A stretch of DNA of 64,000 nucleotides from Ramazzottius varieornatus (lineage: Eukaryota; Tardigrada; Eutardigrada; Parachela; Ramazzottiidae): contig BDGG01000002.1 of assembly GCA_001949185.1 (NCBI GenBank), positions 2,494,467 through 2,558,466 on the forward strand, written 5' to 3'. A program made the position numbers and the translations under genes. Under the pieces are notes generated by a model, which had not been told where the DNA came from, ran no database searches, and worked only from the letters and a program-made list of their open reading frames with translations. Below are positions 57,447 to 64,000 of the stretch, in pieces (the first letter of the stretch is position 1; each line of letters opens with the position of its first letter).

Positions 57447-60400
57447 TATTAGTTGAGATGGATGAGAATAAAGCTCTCGCGAAGGAGAAAACGACAGGCG
57501 AAGTCTTCTTACTGAAGATCATTTCACTTCCACGATAGATTTCTGCCGTAAAATCATGCTTCTCGTTTCCAGACGGAGGGGTTCTCCGCCGCATGAGCGT
57601 AATAATCGTGGTGAGGTAATCAGATTTCGCTTCCGTTCTATGCAATATTAAAAATGTCAGCTACAAACAGCTCAAACACAATTACAGTCCAGTCGTTTGA
57701 AATGTACTTCTTATTTTTCAGTTGCAGTCTGAAGTCTGCCATACATTCACCATGCTGCATGCCAAGCTTTCAGCCGGATCACAAAACACTTACACTATGC
57801 TGGTTTGCTCAAATAATCAAGTACCAGCTGACCAGATGTCAATACCAGCTGACATGGCGAGGGGTCTTGTTGAATTTAGTAATTTCACTCTTTGGAAATC
57901 GAAAAACATGAACTAGATTTCGAACGACCAGGCATAAGAATTAATTTTTTCCGTGTGATCGAAGGCATAGTCAGTACTGTTCCGATTATTGTGATACAAA
58001 CAAAATGACCATATTTGACAGTTTTGGAATTTCGATAGAACAATTCAAATAATTAATTTCAGCATGGCCGTTTCGATGTTAATCGGAATTGAATCGGAAT
58101 TCTAGAACGAGATGATATCCCAATGGACAATCGAAATTCAGGATGTCTGTAATTCGAATATTCACCGTCACCAAGATGCGCATGAAACGCTCGTGGGTAT
58201 ACCGCTTCCCGCCCTTGTATTGCACAGTTTAGGCTTGATTGAACGACCGGGTGTGCGCTGGTGCATGTCGCACGGCCGTGCAGTGTCATAGTGTGCTCGT
58301 GATGCTCTGCGAAGGAGCTGCAGGGCGTCATCCTGCGAGCGACCACCACCCAGCGGGCCGTTCTGGAATTCTGTTCCTGAACTGGTGTTCAGCCTTACTA
58401 CGTGCAACGTACCGCGGCTCATTCATACAGTAGAACACTCCGCACTGACAACATCCACCGGTACTGGATATCACGGAATCAATATATTCGGAGCGGGACG
58501 CCAGAGGGTCATTCTAAACGTTTACCAATACCCGGATCGGTGGTGAATAACAATACCAATTTCACTGAAATTAAAAATTACGGAAACTGCCGCAATAATT
58601 CCAATAATTTCAAGTAACCAAAATCCGCCGTTTGAATTGAACGTGATCGATAGTACGGTCGGCGCGAGGCATCAGCAGTTTAATTTAACGTTCTGGACTT
58701 CACGTTTATCCGGCTCTAAATGAATCTATCTCAGAGTGCGGTCAAGAGTGTGTATATTATCCACAAGAAAACTGAAATTATTGGCACACAAGCGAGATTT
58801 TTGTTGGGAATGCAACAAAAAGAGATGAATTTGAGACAGAGGTTCAAGTAACTCCTCTGTTCAAAACTCTGATTCACGGATAGGCTAGCAAGCCAGTCCA
58901 GGGTGGGAAACCATATAGCCTATATCAAAGTTTCCGCTGCACTTGATTGACCGATTGCTTTTACACTTGAGGCGGATAATTTAATGACACAAAAACTGTT
59001 AATTTTTCGAGTCACTTGTTTACTTTGTTAGTCCATTCGGGATCTGGGAGTTAACGCAACTTCTTTCCGTCAACTGAGCCAGCAATGCCTTAATGTCGGG
59101 CAGTTTCAACGAAGTGAAACAAAACGCCTCCAAAACACCATGAGACCAACGTAACGTATCACATTACAATATACAATCTACCGTCTTTAAAACGGCAGAG
59201 TATTTGATCACTCTGCAGAAGAATGAGGAAGATTTTTGAGAACTGCAAAATCTCGTTAAAATGACACAGCAAATAGCCTTCCCTTTCTCTCTGTCAGCCC
59301 TTATCTGTACTGAGTGGTACTTCCACCTTCAAGCACAGCCACAGCTTTGTTCCGTTCTAAAACAAACGCAGGAAGTCCATACCTCAATTACTTTTCTCTT
59401 CCTCCAGACAGCGCTATTTTTTTGTGTAGTTACCGCGGATGAAACATTCTCCCATTGGGTTCAGGAGATATCGCGAAGTAGATTGGGTGAATACGAACGC
59501 GGAACCAGGAAGTGCATTTTGTAAAGCCAGACGATTCTAGGACATTGTATTGGAGTGCAGTAGTTTTTGCGCCATAACTCGATATATATCTCAAGCGCGA
59601 CCGTAGAAAGATTGTAACTCTCCTTATGGAATCAAACCTTTCAAGATTAGCTGTTTGTCACTGTAGAATTTTGTTGGGTCACTCAAATGCAGTCGCAATC
59701 TCTTCTAGACGAACAAATCAAAAACTTCGATGGGCCGCCGCACTGGCGGGTATCAAAGCGGATTTCTGGAATACCCTTAAAAAAAGGAATCGAATAATGG
59801 ATGCTTGACACGGTAAGCCAGTCCCGAGTCATCACTGGTTGTATAGCGAACTGTTTGACCAGGCAGTACGATCCGCAGTTCAGATGCGTCTTTACAGCTG
59901 CACGACGCACTGCTCTACAGCAAAAAGCACAGGCAACACTACCAGCCTCAGGACCAGAAAAGTGCTTTACACCATTTCCCATCGCATCCAACGCGTTCGA
60001 TCGTGTCAATACATCGCACTACATCTAACATTTCCCGCATTTGCGCCTGGTGGTTTCTTAGACCAACCAAACCTGAAAATTGACCACGAACCGCCAGCCA
60101 AAAGGATGTAAGACAGTACGATGGTTTAAGGCTAATGTCGATCTTATGGACAGAGTGACTCGACGTCGCACCAGTACGGAAGCGGAGCTTCTGATGCGAT
60201 CAGTAAATGGAAGCCTCGGTCGGTGTCGTGTCACGAAGCGGTGATACCTAGAGCTACTTGGTTACGACGGTGCGTATTGTTCTGCAATGAAACTCGTCTG
60301 ATAACTGTTGCTGAACAGGAATATGACTAAGGAAATACTACGACTGTCCTTGCGTAATCGGACCAGTGAGGATTTAAAAGGGATTCAGCATTTTTGAATC

Positions 60401-61353
60401 GCCGTTGGTTAAAGTACTGTGTTCAAAATTCAGCCCTACCGGCTGACTATTTTGAATAGTTTATCGATTAGTAACACACAGAGGCATACTGTGGCCTTAT
60501 CGATACAACCGCTAATCAAACTTTTGAACCGGTATGCATTGTGTACATTGCAGCACCGCCCTAGGTGATCCCAGTAACTGCAACCGTCGGACTGATGTCT
60601 TCTATTAGTTTCGATGCACTGATGTCATAGATTGCTCCGCGTGGTATGCCGGGATTGTACTGGCTGACGGTACGTGACCGAGATTGGAAGAAATACTACT
60701 CTATAGGTTACAAATGAGGTATTTAACTGGGAACCCTTGAAACAGACACCAGCAAATTTTAAAACTCGTGATTTCCGGGTTTGATGTCACGGAATACCGG
60801 TAATCCCACCCTGTCACTTGCTCCCAGCTTTTCCATCTTGCCGTTTCCACCCTGTACTTCCGGGATGGGAATTTCCACTTCTCGTATATCAGAGCCATTT
60901 AGGGTGGTCATTTTTCCACCATTTCCGGCCCTACCCGACCCGTGCTCCGATTACCACCGTGCCCATTGTGAGCACACCATCACACTTTTCCTTCCCCCAC
61001 AATTTCCATTGTGTTCGAACTGCATCTCTCTTTGCCTTGTCTGGGGTCTTAGTACCAAAACGCAGTTGGTGACCATGGGCAAGTAGGACTCCAGTACGGT
61101 GGAAAAAATCCCTACGATTTTGGATGGGTTTTCTGGGCGGAGCTTCACTTCCCAAATAATGCATAGGCGAAACTGATCTCTCTTCTGTACCTGAATCTCT
61201 TTTCTAGTCAGAGAGACTGCTCGCCATGCTTCGGCACAGCTGCGAATTGATTACTTGATAAAGCAAGTTATAGCGCGGCGTAACTTCGACCTATGATTTG
61301 GTGTGCTCTGTCATGAACGTATGGCTACCTGAAAGCGAAATCATTAAATTATA
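57447..61353. other. Stretch upstream of receptor C
   Basis: Promoter side of receptor C. Open frames at 58.2-58.4, 59.6-60.1 and 60.8-61.1 kb show no motifs or splice context I can interpret. Nothing is supported as a gene. Confidence 0.35.
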
Positions 61354-61618
61354 GAAGGCTCGGCGAAGCTAAAATAAGCCGTTTTAGCCATTCTTAGTCG
61401 TGGCTCAAAATATTTTAGCCGCGGCTAAAGCAGCTAAAATACTTTTAGCCACGGCTGAAATGTATTGTGCGTTCGAATGATTTATTGATACCAAAACTAT
61501 TTTAGTCGATTCAACATCAATAAATCAATCGTACGCACAATACATTCTAGCCGCGGCTAAAAGCATTTTAGCTGCTAAGAACGGCTAAAACGGCTTATTT
61601 TAGCTTCTTCGAGCCTTC
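61354..61618. mobile_element. GAAGGCTCGGC MITE, copy 3 (longest)
   Basis: Almost the whole 265 bp folds on itself. The ends are GAAGGCTCGGCGAAGCTAAA and the matching CTTCTTCGAGCCTTC, flanked by TA on both sides. The interior carries palindromes of the form TTTTAGCCGCGGCTAAAA, and the central arms GCGTTCGAATGATT and AATCAATCGTACGC also pair. The TA flank suggests a mariner-like target. Confidence 0.85.
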
Positions 61619-64000
61619 TATACATCAAATCCGGTCCCATGTCTCGCACGTTGCGACTGCGGTGCGATGCGAAGCGAATAAAATCCGCTTATGCCAAGGA
61701 GCATGGTAAAAGCGCGTCTCGCTGCAGTACAGCTTATGTATGCGTTATCCCGGCACTTTCTGCGCCTTCTTCCCACCTTTACTTCGAAATCCACTAGCAC
61801 CTTACATAGATCTGGCATAGAGCTGGGTGTTAGAACAAGAGCAGAGCTGTTCTTACCGCTGAGGTATGCACGTTTTCAGATCACCTGATCACCCAGCTCG
61901 TGAAGAATATGGTGTAGAGTCAAGTGGACGGTCTGTCGACTGGTGCACGGTACGATGTGAACTGCACAGTGAGCGCGCGAGTATATATGGGTTTGAGGTG
62001 AATGATCGAGCTTGGCTTGACAGGGCGAGAAACGCCAACTTTACATGGTCTGTTGCTTCTCAGAAATCATTTGAGAGTCCTTAACTACAGCGGTCAGACG
62101 GATTGCTGATTTTTGAATTGCGAGGTTTGTCAGATAGTTCTTGGACATCAAAAGTTACGAACAAACACGAAACTGAGCTGAATGCGGGGCTATGCTGGAG
62201 CTATACCGTGGTGCAGCACAGAACGCTATCATCGCGAGGAAAGAGCGATGATCGCGCCGAAGGCATGTGGCCCCACTTGGCACACTTCGCAATAGTGAAT
62301 AACAGACGCTGGAGATGCGCGAGTTGACACGGGAAGCGCGCATTACTTTTGCACAAGTGGCTTGCCATCGGAGTCGAATTTCTCTGTGATGGCGCGCTCA
62401 TCTACCATGAAGCGATGGTTGCGACGGACGTATTTCGCCCCGGCAGAATAGGCGCTTTGTCGCCTTGTTGTCATAAGGCTTTGATCGCGCCGGCTACATT
62501 CGGACAGATAAATTTTTCTGTTACTCGACTCAAAGTGCACCAGGTTTCGAGGTTTGAATGCAAGTGTTGTCTCTGGGTCTTTAAATCTTTGATATCAGTC
62601 TGGAAACAGTCTGGAGTTTGTACAGTGCACGATAAAACAGACCTTGGAGAATGGGCGGAGCGTCTTGAATTCAGTCATCATCCGAACCAGTCAAACTCCC
62701 AAATTCGATTGGCTTAAACCATGGATGCCGGCAGTCAAAAAGTTCGTGCCATGATCCGACAGTAGGAAGTGCACCGTTGACAAGTGGCGGTGAAACTTAG
62801 GGGTCCACCACTGATTTTCTGCTTGGGGGTCCGAAATTTGTTTTGGCGATCAGCTGTCTTTGGGGTGGAGGTGCAGCGATTTTTCTTCTGAACTACTGGC
62901 GGAAAGCCGAAACGCACCGCCCGGCCTCTGGGACAAGAAACCACGGGTCTGGTCCACCCCCATGATTGGCTCAGGGTTCTTATAGCGTATTACGACAGCT
63001 AAAAGTCGGTGCGAGAACCTTAGATCTGTCCTGTGTAGAGTTGAATGTCAGTAAAAGGACTAACGGCGCATACAAACTCCATTTCTTTCTTGATGGAAGT
63101 CACTTAGCGGTAAGATCTCGCAATCTAGAAGGTACTAGTCATGGGAATTACCCCGCTTCAGTGGTCTGTAGGCCGTAAATACCATATGCACAGTACTATC
63201 CGGTGGTTTATCTACCCCTAATCCCTTCAGCCCGTATCGTCGAAAGCCTGCCGACTGCAAAACGATAGCTTTCGCTCCGCTCGAGCAGCCTAAAGGCCTG
63301 GTATCCGCAACGTGACGTCATGACCTGCTGCGCCCTGTTGCGGGCTGCGGAACGGATAAACCAGCTGAATTTCGACAAATTTCACCCCTCTCGACTGGAT
63401 TTCGGTTTCCATCTTCTGAAGAAGTTTTTTCACTCTTGCTTGGCATTAGAGGATAGAGAAACAAATTCCACACATTTTGATACCAAGATGAGCCATGTGG
63501 GAGTTGTAGGAAGCCATCGACAGGCATCCAAAGTGCATGACGGTCTTTTGCTTAAATACGCTCTTACGATGCCTCGACGGTAACGACAAAAGCACTTTCC
63601 ACCCATCTTTTATGGCGCGGAGGAGCCATCGTCATCATATGGTTACCGTCGAGCGCGTCAGAACCAGACACTTCTATCTCATATTTTACCGTTGACCACC
63701 CAACATTACTGCACGTTGCGCTGCGGTGCACAAAGTATGAAAAATCACGCTTCCAGATTTCGGTATCTACAACGTGCTTAAGCAGTCCTGAGCCGTTTCT
63801 GGACTTCCGCTACACTTTATTGAAAAAGGGCTGATGTCGTTCGATTCCCACGATGGATTAATGTGGTCGACGGGAAGATTTCAGCTCAATCGGAGTCTTC
63901 TCTGAATTTTGAGAGCCGATATTCAAAAGTACGGCATTCATGTAACGGAGCTTAAGCCCTTTTTCAATTTCGTTTCTTAGTCATAGAATATGTCAGGACA
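61619..64000. other. Window end: no supported gene, one diverged repeat
   Basis: At about 63420-63660 a segment resembles 41830-42060: AGCCATGTGGGAG, CATCCAAAGTGCATGACG and GCGGAGGAGCCATCGTCATC correspond to similar strings there. The remainder has no recognisable gene. Confidence 0.4.

Noticed and set aside
60781-61086. Pro/Phe-rich open frame as a gene
   Set aside because: It is overlapped by an equally long minus-strand frame and is compositionally driven, with no motif or splice support.
63790-63870. Possible tRNA because of GTTCGATTCCC (B-box-like)
   Set aside because: There is no matching A box, acceptor stem or anticodon arm at the right spacing upstream.

Overview
The window is animal nuclear DNA. 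Genes are split by short GT-AG introns, splice phases agree across most joins, and the recognisable proteins (mitochondrial HSP70, a GAF-domain phosphodiesterase, profilin, a rhodopsin-like GPCR, natriuretic-type receptor ectodomains) are metazoan. Compact introns, many small palindromic elements and a local family of natriuretic-receptor-like ectodomain genes would fit a tardigrade or another small ecdysozoan. That placement is inference and rests on no search. One 50-N assembly gap lies at 24096-24145.

Layout. 1-3722 (+): the 3' eleven exons of mitochondrial HSP70, whose introns hold four copies of a short hairpin element. 5516-13849 (+): a complete PDE11-type phosphodiesterase with 15 coding exons, two consecutive GC-AG introns, a 26-nt exon and a duplicated last exon that implies two alternative C-termini. 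15453-19827 (+): a MULE-type transposase with a SWIM zinc finger. It has intact splice phases but four in-frame TAA/TAG codons, and five of its six introns carry one 24-bp minisatellite. 20512-23480 (-): a chromo-barrel (Tudor-knot) gene with the same minisatellite in one intron and an in-frame TAG inside the chromo barrel, plus a Lys-rich coiled-coil ORF at its 3' end. 25193-26298 (+): a two-exon orphan GPCR. 43117-44496 (-): a complete four-exon profilin.

From about 27 kb to the end the window is accessory sequence. It holds minus-strand natriuretic-peptide/guanylyl-cyclase-receptor-like ectodomain genes: gene A at 34-39.2 kb, a degraded remnant at 28.6 kb, pseudogene B at 46.95-48.66 kb, and gene C at 51.05-57.45 kb, which ends directly after its transmembrane helix. 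Between them are at least seven families of short inverted-repeat elements, several present in two or three copies.

Functional picture. PDE11 hydrolyses cyclic nucleotides and the receptor ectodomains resemble those of cGMP-producing receptors, but no kinase-homology or cyclase domain is visible here, so any shared pathway is inference. The features most worth following are the minisatellite-bearing introns, the duplicated PDE11 terminal exon, the stop-interrupted but splice-intact MULE gene, and the intron-associated hairpin family.
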